Below are positions 12,638 through 19,009 of a DNA stretch of 21,480 nt, in pieces. The stretch spans positions 1-21,480 of the IMG/VR virus record IMGVR_UViG_3300022707_000692; one strand, 5' to 3'. The position numbers and the translations under genes are program-made. The notes beneath the pieces are model-generated. The model saw only the letters and a list, made by a program, of their open reading frames with translations, was not told where the DNA came from and did not search any database. The first letter of the stretch is position 1; every line of letters begins with the position of its first letter. Source of the DNA: a virus.

Positions 12638-12741
12638 ATCTATCTCCTTAAAAGGGATGGGTGCGTCACGAGGACATTTTTTAACAACAACGCGGGTCAG
12701 GTGTGGGATAGAGAAGGCCGCGTTATCCACCCAATTCGGTT

Positions 12742-13044
12742 TTATTCGGTCGTTATTGTTGTTCCCAATGGTGCAGGCTTCATGTTGAGTAGTTCCATTA
12801 CACTAAACCAGCTCTCATTAAGCTGCCCGAGGACATTGTGTGGAATCATTGCCGGAATCAGTGCATCAATACCACAGTCCGGACAAATAGCTGTTTCGCC
12901 ATCATCAATGAGGTTTTTGATGTTTTTGGATAAGCCGCCTTTCTTGCAATAGCCGCACAGATAAATCCCTGAACGATCCAGAATCTCTTTGTTGTGGCTA
13001 GTAAAGGCATGTAGCCCTGACGCTTGCTCTCTTGTTAGTTTCAT
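12742..13044 (-). CDS. Zinc-ribbon-like phage protein
   Basis: 100 aa from ATG 13044, which follows AGGAGGGGAT. Two CxxC pairs, CGYC (30-33) and CPDC (54-57), should bind zinc. The pattern ETAICPDCGIDALIP followed by LGQLNESWF is that of small cytoplasmic proteins found in phages and proteobacteria whose function is unknown. An in-frame start 7 codons upstream is less likely. Confidence 0.75.
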   Translation of the reverse strand: MKLTREQASGLHAFTSHNKEILDRSGIYLCGYCKKGGLSKNIKNLIDDGETAICPDCGIDALIPAMIPHNVLGQLNESWFSVMELLNMKPAPLGTTITTE

Positions 13045-13085
13045 ATCCCCTCCTGAGTCTCTCATTTTAGCACACTATGCCTATA

Positions 13086-13376
13086 TCATAAATTGATTAA
13101 CGTTTTAATTGTGTGCCCGATGAACACCTTTCTTGATGCGCCGCAATGCATGGACCAAGTATCAAAAAAGCTCTTCAGTTCTGGTACATTGTTCTCGGCC
13201 CACTCGCACGCTTGATCGAAATCATCATCCGCTAGGATTCTAAGTTGCATTAGTACATCTGAATCCATCATCCCTTGGCATGTGCATTCTTCAATCCCGT
13301 TTTGAACAGTTCCCATACAGCCCGGAATAAGATAGGTATGGCCTTTTTCTTCTACCCATCTGCATTTTTCACTCAT
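13086..13376 (-). CDS. Cys-rich hypothetical 96-aa protein
   Basis: Starts MSEKCRWVEEKGHTYLIPGC. Cysteines 5, 20, 31 and 33 could form a small metal site, like the CxW...C...CxC zinc-finger proteins common in phages. The C-terminal half is helical (DDDFDQACEWAENNVPELKS). ATG 13376 has GGAG 7 nt upstream in the end of the peptidase gene; a longer frame from 13409 lies inside that gene and is rejected. Confidence 0.72.
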   Translation of the reverse strand: MSEKCRWVEEKGHTYLIPGCMGTVQNGIEECTCQGMMDSDVLMQLRILADDDFDQACEWAENNVPELKSFFDTWSMHCGASRKVFIGHTIKTLINL

Positions 13377-13377
13377 G

Positions 13378-13785
13378 TTATGCCTCCGCAATGAACGGAA
13401 GAGGATCAAAGTATTGACCGTCCTTCATAATCTCAAGGTGATAGTGGGGCTGCATATCTTCCTTTCTCGGGTCTTTATACCGCTGCGAAATGTCCTGCGC
13501 AAAGCCAATAATGTCATCGGGTAGCACTGTCTCGCCTACCTCGTGGATCAGCGTCACGTAAAAGTATCGCCACTGGTAGCCGTTAGAGTCCGTGATTTCA
13601 ATGTAGCACCATGATAGGTCGTCTGCATAGGGGTAACCTAGCTTTGTAACAACGCCCTCCCTGAACGCTATAATGTCCTGCTCTGGATCGCATATAAAAT
13701 CAATGCCTCTGTGTGACTTCTTGCCGCGTGGAGCGCCGTAGTAGCCGTGTCCTCTTGAATCACAACGGATTTCTGGAATGTTCAT
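13378..13785 (-). CDS. M23-family peptidoglycan endopeptidase (candidate endolysin)
   Basis: 135 aa, a bare LytM-type domain. Zinc ligands: H25 and D29 in HRGID and H116 in PHYHLEI (HxH, with H114 the second catalytic histidine). H81 in the LIHEVGETVLPDDIIGF part corresponds to the strand-loop before G-x-IG in M23 enzymes. It should cleave peptide cross-links of the cell wall. There is no signal peptide or binding domain, so release would need a holin, or it acts as a virion enzyme. No amidase or muramidase is seen elsewhere in the window, so this is the best lysis-enzyme candidate. Confidence 0.82.
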   Translation of the reverse strand: MNIPEIRCDSRGHGYYGAPRGKKSHRGIDFICDPEQDIIAFREGVVTKLGYPYADDLSWCYIEITDSNGYQWRYFYVTLIHEVGETVLPDDIIGFAQDISQRYKDPRKEDMQPHYHLEIMKDGQYFDPLPFIAEA

Positions 13786-14195
13786 ACCATTCTCCCCTCA
13801 AGTTCTCTGGATTGCTTTTTAAGTGTACCGATAATCTCTAAAATATCAGCTCGGTAGTATTTAATACCATCGTTTTTGGTTAATTCCAGGTGTTCGACAA
13901 ACTCCCGGCCGTATGTATCAATCATAAACAGGGCGTAGGGGATGTGGTTCCCACCCAGAAATCCGTTGCATTTTTTACACTGAGGGTGAATATTCTCTTC
14001 AAGCAGCTTGTGAATTGTCTTTGTCCGAGAGATAAAGTGACCCCCGTCAAGCTCCTTCCAGTGATGCTTGGAGCCACACGTCACGCATGTGCAGTACCCA
14101 TTTTCATCGGCAGCCTTCATTCTAACGATACGCTGAAGGAGTGCCGCAGCCTCGTTCATTAGGGCTGCTATGCTTTTCTGTTTTCTTTTAGCCAT
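13782..14195 (-). CDS. ninG: NinG/Rap-type recombination endonuclease
   Basis: 137 aa, somewhat shorter than lambda NinG. Zinc and HNH-like core: C35-x-C37-x2-C40 (CTCVTC), then DGGHFISRTKT (50-60), which is the family signature, ENIHPQCKKCNGFLGGNH (67-84) with C73 and C76, and a helical end. Rap/NinG nicks branched DNA in recombination-dependent phage replication. It overlaps the peptidase start by 4 nt. NinB lies three genes upstream, as in lambda-like nin regions. Confidence 0.88.
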   Translation of the reverse strand: MAKRKQKSIAALMNEAAALLQRIVRMKAADENGYCTCVTCGSKHHWKELDGGHFISRTKTIHKLLEENIHPQCKKCNGFLGGNHIPYALFMIDTYGREFVEHLELTKNDGIKYYRADILEIIGTLKKQSRELEGRMV

Positions 14196-14416
14196 TACTG
14201 GCTCCTCAGCTCAATGCCACGGTAAAACAATGTCACATTAGGGGTTCTGCCCTTGACTTTCGGGACTTTGCTCATCAATAAGTCATGGTCTTTTTTAAAC
14301 AAGGCCAAGGGATTCGGTATTTCATGGCCGACACTCCTGTAATAATTCATGGCGTCATCCAGTATCTGAAATTGTTTTTTGGCTTTGACTGCGCCGCCGT
14401 CTAGGTTAAATCTCAT
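14195..14416 (-). CDS. Hypothetical 73-aa protein
   Basis: MRFNLDGGAVKAKKQFQILD, then NYYRSVGHEIPNPLALFKKD and a basic end (SKVPKVKGRTPNVTLFYRG). ATG 14416 has GAGG 9 nt upstream; another in-frame ATG is at 14425. Stop overlaps the ninG start by 1 nt. Lies between NinB and NinG genes; function unknown. Confidence 0.68.
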   Translation of the reverse strand: MRFNLDGGAVKAKKQFQILDDAMNYYRSVGHEIPNPLALFKKDHDLLMSKVPKVKGRTPNVTLFYRGIELRSQ

Positions 14417-14582
14417 CGCTGCCATCCTCGGCTACCCACTCGGCGCTGTCTTCTTCGTCCACAAATCTTTCAAGAAGCGCCTCCAATGCTGCGCCGCTCA
14501 CCGGAATATCGAGCCTTAATATCTCGCCTGTAGTGTATTTGTCGATCTCTTGCGCTCGCTCTAAAATTATCTGATCAGCCAT
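14406..14582 (-). CDS. Hypothetical 58-aa acidic protein
   Basis: From ATG 14582: MADQIILERAQEIDKYTTGE, then LEALLERFVDEEDSAEWVAE. The upstream part of the frame lies in ninB and is rejected; AAGGATAGGG precedes this ATG. Overlaps both neighbours. Function unknown. Confidence 0.66.
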   Translation of the reverse strand: MADQIILERAQEIDKYTTGEILRLDIPVSGAALEALLERFVDEEDSAEWVAEDGSDEI

Positions 14583-14997
14583 TATCCCTATCCTTTTCGG
14601 GCCATGGGATGTAATCCAGACCAAGTTTATCGCCCAAGTGGCGTGTGAGTACCTCGTGAACCTTCGTGTAATCGCCTCTCTCGGCTTCGGCGGTCGATTC
14701 TTTACCTATGACTGCCTGCTGTATAACTTTCCATAGGTGCGTTTTGACGGCTTCCATTGTCCAGGGAATTTCTATTTCTTCTTTCAATACGTGGCGCTGA
14801 TCCAGTCCTGCGGTGTTAAGCGCATCGGAAAGTAGCTGGCAGTAGACGTGGAGCGCTTTGTTTTGCTGGCCAGTGCGTTGCCTTCCGGTGCTATAACTAA
14901 ATGTCACATAATGATGCTCGTCGTATAACTTTCGGGCATGTGAGATAAAGCTATCCCAGGTCTGTTCCGAGTTAACAGTGAATTTCTCCCCGCTCAC
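14575..14997 (-). CDS. ninB: NinB recombination protein
   Basis: 140 aa. Family signature GRQRTGQQNKALHVYCQLLS followed by DALNTAGLDQR, then IPWTMEAVKTHLWKVIQQAV and a C-terminal HEVLTRHLGDKLGLDYIPWP. NinB (Orf in lambda) is a single-strand DNA and SSB-binding recombination mediator replacing host RecFOR. The start is unclear: GTG 14997 overlaps the previous stop, while TTG 15009 is also in frame; neither has a strong ribosome site. GTG was chosen for coupling. Confidence 0.88.
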   Translation of the reverse strand: MSGEKFTVNSEQTWDSFISHARKLYDEHHYVTFSYSTGRQRTGQQNKALHVYCQLLSDALNTAGLDQRHVLKEEIEIPWTMEAVKTHLWKVIQQAVIGKESTAEAERGDYTKVHEVLTRHLGDKLGLDYIPWPEKDRDNG

Positions 14998-15308
14998 ATT
15001 ACCGCCCAAGTATGAAGCGGCGTAAGGTGTAGCTGTTCATTACTATGGCGACGGAAGCTCATGGCCAGAAAGTCCCTGGGTCTGAACCCGCATTTTCTGT
15101 AGTAAAATCCTGATCCCTTTAGCCCTGGCGTCCTCGCGCGTTTCTTTGAAACTTGGCCGTCCTGAGCCATTTCGCTGATCACTTGATTGATAAATTCAAA
15201 GCTTAGCCCTATCTCTGCGGCTAATTCCTTAATCGAAAAATCTTTGCCTCCTGAAAATGTCGCTGATTCTCGTATTAGTTTTTTAATGTCTGCGTATGTT
15301 TCTGGCAT
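14994..15308 (-). CDS. Hypothetical 104-aa protein with winged-helix-like N-terminus
   Basis: MPETYADIKKLIRESATFSG, then DFSIKELAAEIGLSFEFINQ and VISEMAQDGQVSKKRA, a layout like a helix-turn-helix with wing (about residues 22-60). The C-terminal half is basic. May be a small DNA-binding regulator or replication accessory. ATG follows AGGGGAGTAATC. Confidence 0.66.
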   Translation of the reverse strand: MPETYADIKKLIRESATFSGGKDFSIKELAAEIGLSFEFINQVISEMAQDGQVSKKRARTPGLKGSGFYYRKCGFRPRDFLAMSFRRHSNEQLHLTPLHTWAVM

Positions 15309-15320
15309 GATTACTCCCCT

Positions 15321-15551
15321 TCATTTCACATAAGTAACTGTAATCTTTACGGGTATCGGCATCCTCCAGCCATGAGGAAATATCCTCAAATCCTTTCTAG
15401 TTTTGATATATCCAAAGTGTGTTTCTATCCAAGCTCTCGCCTTTTTTCTGGTTTTAAACATAACGGGCTTGAGACTACTATTATAAAGTAAATGCTCATG
15501 ATCCCCATCAAGACTGCCTTTTTCTATCCACAATGCGCCCCATAAAGCCAT
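15321..15551 (-). CDS. Hypothetical 76-aa basic protein
   Basis: MALWGALWIEKGSLDGDHEH, then VMFKTRKKARAWIETHFGYI and a beta-rich basic end (RMPIPVKITVTYVK). The F-K-T-R-x-x-A-R-x-W-I pattern is frequent in small phage proteins that modify or bind nucleic acid, but no function is known. GGGAGAG precedes the ATG. Confidence 0.68.
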   Translation of the reverse strand: MALWGALWIEKGSLDGDHEHLLYNSSLKPVMFKTRKKARAWIETHFGYIKTRKDLRIFPHGWRMPIPVKITVTYVK

Positions 15552-15553
15552 AA

Positions 15554-15715
15554 CTACTCTCCCATTCCTAAGTTTTCTCGCATTTTCTTGATCTCCCGCT
15601 TCTTTGCTGATTCGGCGCGCTCTCGCTTTGACGGTGGCAATCCTTTGGGCGCGGGTGGTTCTGGCTTTTTAAGGCTGTCCATGCGCTTCTGGATTTCGGC
15701 GAGGTCAAATTTCAC
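15554..15715 (-). CDS. Hypothetical 53-aa highly charged protein (GTG start)
   Basis: GTG 15715 shares one base with the HNH stop (TAGTG). Reads VKFDLAEIQKRMDSLKKPEP, a Pro-rich linker PAPKGLPPSKR, then a Lys/Arg/Glu helix ending EIKKMRENLGMGE. Fills the whole gap to the next gene. No family recognised. Confidence 0.68.
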   Translation of the reverse strand: MKFDLAEIQKRMDSLKKPEPPAPKGLPPSKRERAESAKKREIKKMRENLGMGE

Positions 15716-16260
15716 TAGAGGTCGCGGCCGTGATTTTCATGAAACCCGTATTTAACCTCAGCCTCTTTTCTGGCCTCGGCTGCGTCTTCTAATTCATCAA
15801 AACTCCCGAGGTGGGTGTCCTTTCCATTTATCCTGATTTTAGAAAGCCATTTATTTGAGTCCTTGCTCCAATGTACCCCCGTATATCCACTATTATTATT
15901 TTTATGTAGCGATTGGTTTCGACTGTTTTCTGGATGAGTAGCTGCCACAAGATTAAGCCAGCGATTATCATCTTTAATATGGTTTTCGTGATCAACTTCG
16001 TCGAGAGGAAATGCTCCTGTCATATATAGGAATGCTAGACGGTGAGACAAATATAGGCGCCCGAGAAATTTTACTCGGCGATACCCATTGGTACCAATTG
16101 ATCCGGCTGTTATTCCCGAAAACAGAGAATTCCACCATTTATGAGATCGACCGCTTGGAAACCAGCGTCGGTCGCGCACTAACCATGTAAAAATGCCAGT
16201 GTTGGGCGCATAATGGATAAGTTCTTTAAGGGTTTTTTGTTTTAAAATGACTTTATTCAC
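15715..16260 (-). CDS. HNH homing endonuclease with AP2-like DNA-binding domain
   Basis: 181 aa from GTG 16260. N-terminal region has the Y-x-P-x-TG-x-F-x-W motif (17-26), the H-R-L-A-F-L-Y-M-TG segment (73-82), and HNH core DEVDHENHIKDDNRWLNL (87-104) with D90, H91 and N103 region. Residues 121-172 (NNNSGYTGVHWSKDSNKWLS, LGSF, AAEARKEAEVKYG) are an AP2/ERF-like DNA-binding unit. This architecture is typical of free-standing phage homing endonucleases. It overlaps the upstream stop by 4 nt and the downstream start by 1 nt. Confidence 0.88.
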   Translation of the reverse strand: MNKVILKQKTLKELIHYAPNTGIFTWLVRDRRWFPSGRSHKWWNSLFSGITAGSIGTNGYRRVKFLGRLYLSHRLAFLYMTGAFPLDEVDHENHIKDDNRWLNLVAATHPENSRNQSLHKNNNSGYTGVHWSKDSNKWLSKIRINGKDTHLGSFDELEDAAEARKEAEVKYGFHENHGRDL

Positions 16261-16547
16261 TGTCGGTACGCCCAATCAGTTTCGGTTAAATCTTGCTCCA
16301 GCGTCCTGTCCCTAGTTCGTCCTGTGTTCCTTTTTAGGAGGGCTTTTTTATTAGCTCTACTAAGCCACCCATTAATGAACTTAGGAGCCCCGCGCCTTGT
16401 TTTACGCTGCGACGGATGATCTATACACCATGACTCCATCTCTAAGAACTCTTGATCTATGTCTATGTTCCGATAGGTTCTGGAATAACGGATATAGTCC
16501 TCGGCGCTTAGCTCGTATTCGGTGCCGTCTTTTAGGAGGATTTCCAT
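16257..16547 (-). CDS. Replication-protein-like fragment
   Basis: 96 aa. MEILLKDGTEYELSAEDYIR, then FLEMESWCIDHPSQRKTRRG and PKFINGWLSRA (61-71). The W-x3-HP-x2-RKTRRG-x2-F-I-x2-W-L-S-R-A pattern is the C-terminal signature of phage replication initiator or DnaT-like proteins. Here it occurs without the usual N-terminal DNA-binding part, so this may be a truncated or specialised protein. ATG follows AGGAGGATTTCC-like purines (TAAAAGACGG region is coding; upstream TTAACA gap is 2 nt). Function inferred. Confidence 0.6.
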   Translation of the reverse strand: MEILLKDGTEYELSAEDYIRYSRTYRNIDIDQEFLEMESWCIDHPSQRKTRRGAPKFINGWLSRANKKALLKRNTGRTRDRTLEQDLTETDWAYRQ

Positions 16548-16549
16548 TG

Positions 16550-17152
16550 TTAAATGCCGATGAATTGATGGTGTTCAGGCATCGTTATCCTTGCAAAAAC
16601 ACGGTGAACATCAGCGTCAATAGGGAGTGATTCGTGGATAAAGTGATTATTCCCGTAATAAACTTGATTCTTCTTGAGCATGAATGGCTCGTCTAGGTTG
16701 ATATGGTTACAATTTCCGCCAACTGAGGGCAGCCCATCATAGTCGCCATTCCAGCCTAGGCATGATTCGTAATTAGAGGCCATTATGATGCCGCCCATGT
16801 CTTTGCAATATTGTCTGCCATGCAGGGCCGTGTTAATGCCTGGGCCATTCTCTCCTACCTTCCAACCATTACCACCGCCACCACCCCCGAAGCCCATTAA
16901 ATGTTTTCTGTAGTTGCCATCGGTGTGTGGGCCTCCCCTGCGCAAAGTCTGCCCTTTCTGGAGTCTCCGGCCATGAATCGTAAAATAGGCAGTTCCTCCT
17001 ATGTGTTTGATATTACCAAGCAGTCTGGAGACAATCTCTTTGAAATCAGCCTCAAGACCTTCAAGGCTTTCAAGATCAAAAGGAAGCATTGAAAACTCTC
17101 CCTCAATCATTGGCAGTTCAATCGTACCTGTATTAAACGAAATGCTTTTCAT
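16550..17152 (-). CDS. 2OG-Fe(II) oxygenase-like protein
   Basis: 200 aa. GGPHTDGNY supplies an HxD pair (H76, D78); FIHES gives a second histidine (H173); R184 lies 11 residues later (HRVFARITMP). HxD...H...R is the iron and 2-oxoglutarate binding set of this superfamily, in a beta-rich protein (TAYFTIHGRRL, QVYYGNNHFIHESLPI). A Gly stretch (FGGGGGGNGW, 88-97) replaces part of the loop between strands. Substrate unknown; phage members have been linked to DNA base or protein modification. ATG follows AAAGGGGAATAGA. Assignment rests on motif spacing only. Confidence 0.55.
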   Translation of the reverse strand: MKSISFNTGTIELPMIEGEFSMLPFDLESLEGLEADFKEIVSRLLGNIKHIGGTAYFTIHGRRLQKGQTLRRGGPHTDGNYRKHLMGFGGGGGGNGWKVGENGPGINTALHGRQYCKDMGGIIMASNYESCLGWNGDYDGLPSVGGNCNHINLDEPFMLKKNQVYYGNNHFIHESLPIDADVHRVFARITMPEHHQFIGI

Positions 17153-17189
17153 TCTATTCCCCTTTCATTAAATTATAGGCGCTATTCAG

Positions 17190-17327
17190 CTATAAACAGG
17201 CTCTTAATATCTTGCGCCCCCCCTTGCGGTTAGCAACAGTGTTGCTTGAAGGGAGAGTACCCCATCCATTCTTTGGCGCCTTTCCCTTTCTGCGAAACCG
17301 TGCACCGTATATATTCTCATTCTTCAT
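17190..17327 (-). CDS. Hypothetical 45-aa basic protein
   Basis: ATG 17327 has GGAGAAATAGA upstream. Reads MKNENIYGARFRRKGKAPKN, then GWGTLPSSNTVANRKGGRKI, ending LRACL; about 11 Lys/Arg and few acidic residues, so nucleic-acid binding is possible. The DNA contains a hairpin, AGCAAC-AGT-GTTGCT (17232-17246) flanked by CCCTT and AAGGG, giving a near-continuous 33-nt dyad inside the gene. Confidence 0.62.
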   Translation of the reverse strand: MKNENIYGARFRRKGKAPKNGWGTLPSSNTVANRKGGRKILRACL

Positions 17328-17339
17328 TCTATTTCTCCA

Positions 17340-17579
17340 TTACTTAATAACACATCGTCGAATAGTCACCGTTTCTTCAATGATTTCAGTAGTATCCGGC
17401 CAAATATCGTAGACTGATTTACCTAATAGACTTGACAATCGATAAGCTGTTTTTAGATTTGGAGATCTTTTGCCTTTCTCTAAGTGACAAATTGCTCCAG
17501 CAGTTACGCCAGTCGCATCCCCAAGAGCGGCCATGCTCATTTCTGCCTTTTCACGAAGTTCTTTTAAATTGTTCTTCAT
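17340..17579 (-). CDS. XRE-family helix-turn-helix regulator
   Basis: 79 aa. Residues 5-62 form a Cro/CI-type domain: LKELREKAEMSMAALGDATG (recognition pair 16-37 with VTAGAICHLEKGKRSP), then TAYRLSSLLGKSVYDIWPD. The short C-terminal beta tail (EIIEETVTIRRCVI) could aid dimerisation. Probably represses phage or host promoters. There is no divergent partner gene nearby, unlike lambda immunity regions. GGAGAAGAG precedes the ATG. Confidence 0.85.
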   Translation of the reverse strand: MKNNLKELREKAEMSMAALGDATGVTAGAICHLEKGKRSPNLKTAYRLSSLLGKSVYDIWPDTTEIIEETVTIRRCVIK

Positions 17580-17597
17580 CTCTTCTCCATTACTTCA

Positions 17598-18014
17598 TTA
17601 GAGGCTGTAAAAGTGTTCCTCGATAGCATCGGCCACGTCGGTAAGGAAAAACCCACCCGGCTCACTCACAAGTTGCTTGGCTATCTCTGGGAATGTCAGT
17701 TTCTTTTCGTCGTTCATGTTTATACAGCGATCAGAGCCAGTAGGGGTAAGCCCGAGTTCTTTCATCTCTTCGTTCGACAAGTCTGGGGCGAACCTCCAGA
17801 GGTTTATAAAGCACCCATTCTCCTTGAATTCATCGTATAGCTGGTCTGTTGCTTCCATGCCCAGAGTCCATCGGGCCACGCCAAGACAACAGAATCCCGT
17901 CGAACTGCCAGGCGATCTTCCGCACCCGGCGTCTTCTAACTGGCGACGCGTCTGGTTGAACTCGTCTTTGGCCAGTGTTTCTATCCATTCAATTGCCAAT
18001 TCACCGTCATTCAT
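17598..18014 (-). CDS. Phage protein with FCCLGV motif, function unknown
   Basis: 138 aa. W-x-E-T-L near the start, SSTGFCCLGVARWTLGMEAT (38-57), then SNEEMKELGLTP, CINMNDEKKLTFPEIAKQLV, ending in an acidic helix. The order W...L, CCLGV, LGL, L-x-MND-x2-x-F-x-x-I-A is that of a recurrent family of uncharacterised proteins in many phages. AAGGAGAATAGAG precedes the ATG. The vicinal cysteines may bind metal. Confidence 0.75.
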   Translation of the reverse strand: MNDGELAIEWIETLAKDEFNQTRRQLEDAGCGRSPGSSTGFCCLGVARWTLGMEATDQLYDEFKENGCFINLWRFAPDLSNEEMKELGLTPTGSDRCINMNDEKKLTFPEIAKQLVSEPGGFFLTDVADAIEEHFYSL

Positions 18015-18053
18015 CTCTATTCTCCTTAAAGTGAGCTGTCTCTTAGAGGGCTG

Positions 18054-18638
18054 TTAGGCCATTTTAACGCGCCAATCGTCATTGTAATAATTGGATTTAC
18101 CTTGATTGCAGTCATCACAAAGCACCTGCATATTTTCTGGGTCTAGTTGTAATTCAGGGTAAACACTGCGCGGCTTTATATGATCAACCCACATGCAAAC
18201 TCCATCTGAGGCCTTGGCCCCACAACACGCGCAAATAGCGCCATCTCTACGCAAGACCAAATATCGAACCTCTTTCCAAGCGCGAGAAGCATAAAACTTG
18301 TCCGTTTCCTTCAGCCATTCTTCGCGTGATACCCATGGCGTGGTCCGCGGTGTCGTTCTTTTTACTGCGGGCCGAGGGCGCTTGTACCTCTTTTCGCTCT
18401 TCAGCTTCTTGGCGCGTCTTGCCTTTCGCTTCGCCTTTTTCGTCTTTTTTGCCTCTTTTTTTCTTTCCAGTTTGTTTTCTAATTCAAGGCGGTAGGGGTG
18501 GCTTAAGTCTTTAATGGCAATCCTGTACATATTGCAGCGACAATCGGTTAAATGGTCGTCTCCTTTTGTATGGAGATGTGCCTTTCTCTTGTCAAGTTGA
18601 GAGAAAAGTATTCGTGTTATTTCATGGTCTGATAGCAC
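18054..18638 (-). CDS. HNH endonuclease with a long Lys/Arg-rich linker
   Basis: 194 aa from GTG 18638 (AAGGG 7 nt upstream). C-terminal HNH: FYASRAWKEVRYLVLRRDGA (115-134), CACCG (136-140), VDHIKPRS (151-158) with the catalytic D-H pair, PENMQVLCDDCNQGKS (167-182) with the second zinc Cys pair. Residues 56-90 are almost all Lys/Arg/Ala (ERKKEAKKTKKAKRKARRAK). The N-terminal 50 residues carry another possible metal site (CRCNMY, H21, H23, H29). Could be a homing or packaging-associated nuclease; it is not next to terminase genes. Confidence 0.85.
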   Translation of the reverse strand: MLSDHEITRILFSQLDKRKAHLHTKGDDHLTDCRCNMYRIAIKDLSHPYRLELENKLERKKEAKKTKKAKRKARRAKKLKSEKRYKRPRPAVKRTTPRTTPWVSREEWLKETDKFYASRAWKEVRYLVLRRDGAICACCGAKASDGVCMWVDHIKPRSVYPELQLDPENMQVLCDDCNQGKSNYYNDDWRVKMA

Positions 18639-18778
18639 TGTTTTACCCTTAATGCTCTATGGTGAAGTGGTAGTTTCGAGGTGTAAGAAACCCAAACCCA
18701 CAATAAAGAGGTCGAATCCTTACACCCATGCTCTCCGGAGCCAGCGTATAGCCGCTAGGCGGCATGGAATCATCGCAG

Positions 18779-19009
18779 TTATCCATGCTCGGCATCATTC
18801 CACCCTGCAAGGTGTCCAGCCCCTGTAACGCCTTTAGAACTCAGTTGCGGTGTGGGCTTACTTTGTACCGCACAGCCAGCCCCCCAAATGAGACACGCAA
18901 AAGCGCCGACGCATAAAGGGCTGCGGCGAATTACTAGATGGAATGGGGTTGTGCAGGGCCTATAACGGTGTGTTATAGTGTCTTCCATCTTGAGTTTTCG
19001 CAGGTTCAA
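18779..19009 (-). CDS. Possible 76-aa protein with hydrophobic segment, low support
   Basis: AGGAG lies 5 nt before TTG 19009. The frame reads LNLRKLKMEDTITHRYRP, a hydrophobic stretch SPLCVGAFACLIWGAGC, then AVQSKPTPQLSSKGVTGAG and stop. GAGC could be a weak lipobox. Against it: TTG start, rare composition, and the ribosome site is paired in a 7-bp hairpin (ACTCCTG with CAGGAGT). The same bases on the plus strand precede a clear terminator, so this frame may be noise. Confidence 0.28.
   Translation of the reverse strand: MNLRKLKMEDTITHRYRPCTTPFHLVIRRSPLCVGAFACLIWGAGCAVQSKPTPQLSSKGVTGAGHLAGWNDAEHG
18949..18979 (+). promoter_or_regulatory. Weak candidate promoter for a plus-strand RNA
   Basis: TTGTGC (18949-18954) and TATAGT (18974-18979, five of six consensus bases, preceded by TGTGT) with a 19-bp spacer, which is long. 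It would start RNA near 18986. Support is mainly the terminator about 100 bp downstream in the same direction. Confidence 0.3.

Noticed and set aside
12416-12952. 178-codon plus-strand ORF
   Set aside because: Runs antisense through the zinc-ribbon and lipoprotein genes and lacks any recognisable protein pattern or ribosome site.
18764-18916. 50-codon plus-strand ORF (MESSQLSMLGII...)
   Set aside because: No good ribosome site, odd composition, and hairpins throughout; not distinguishable from chance.
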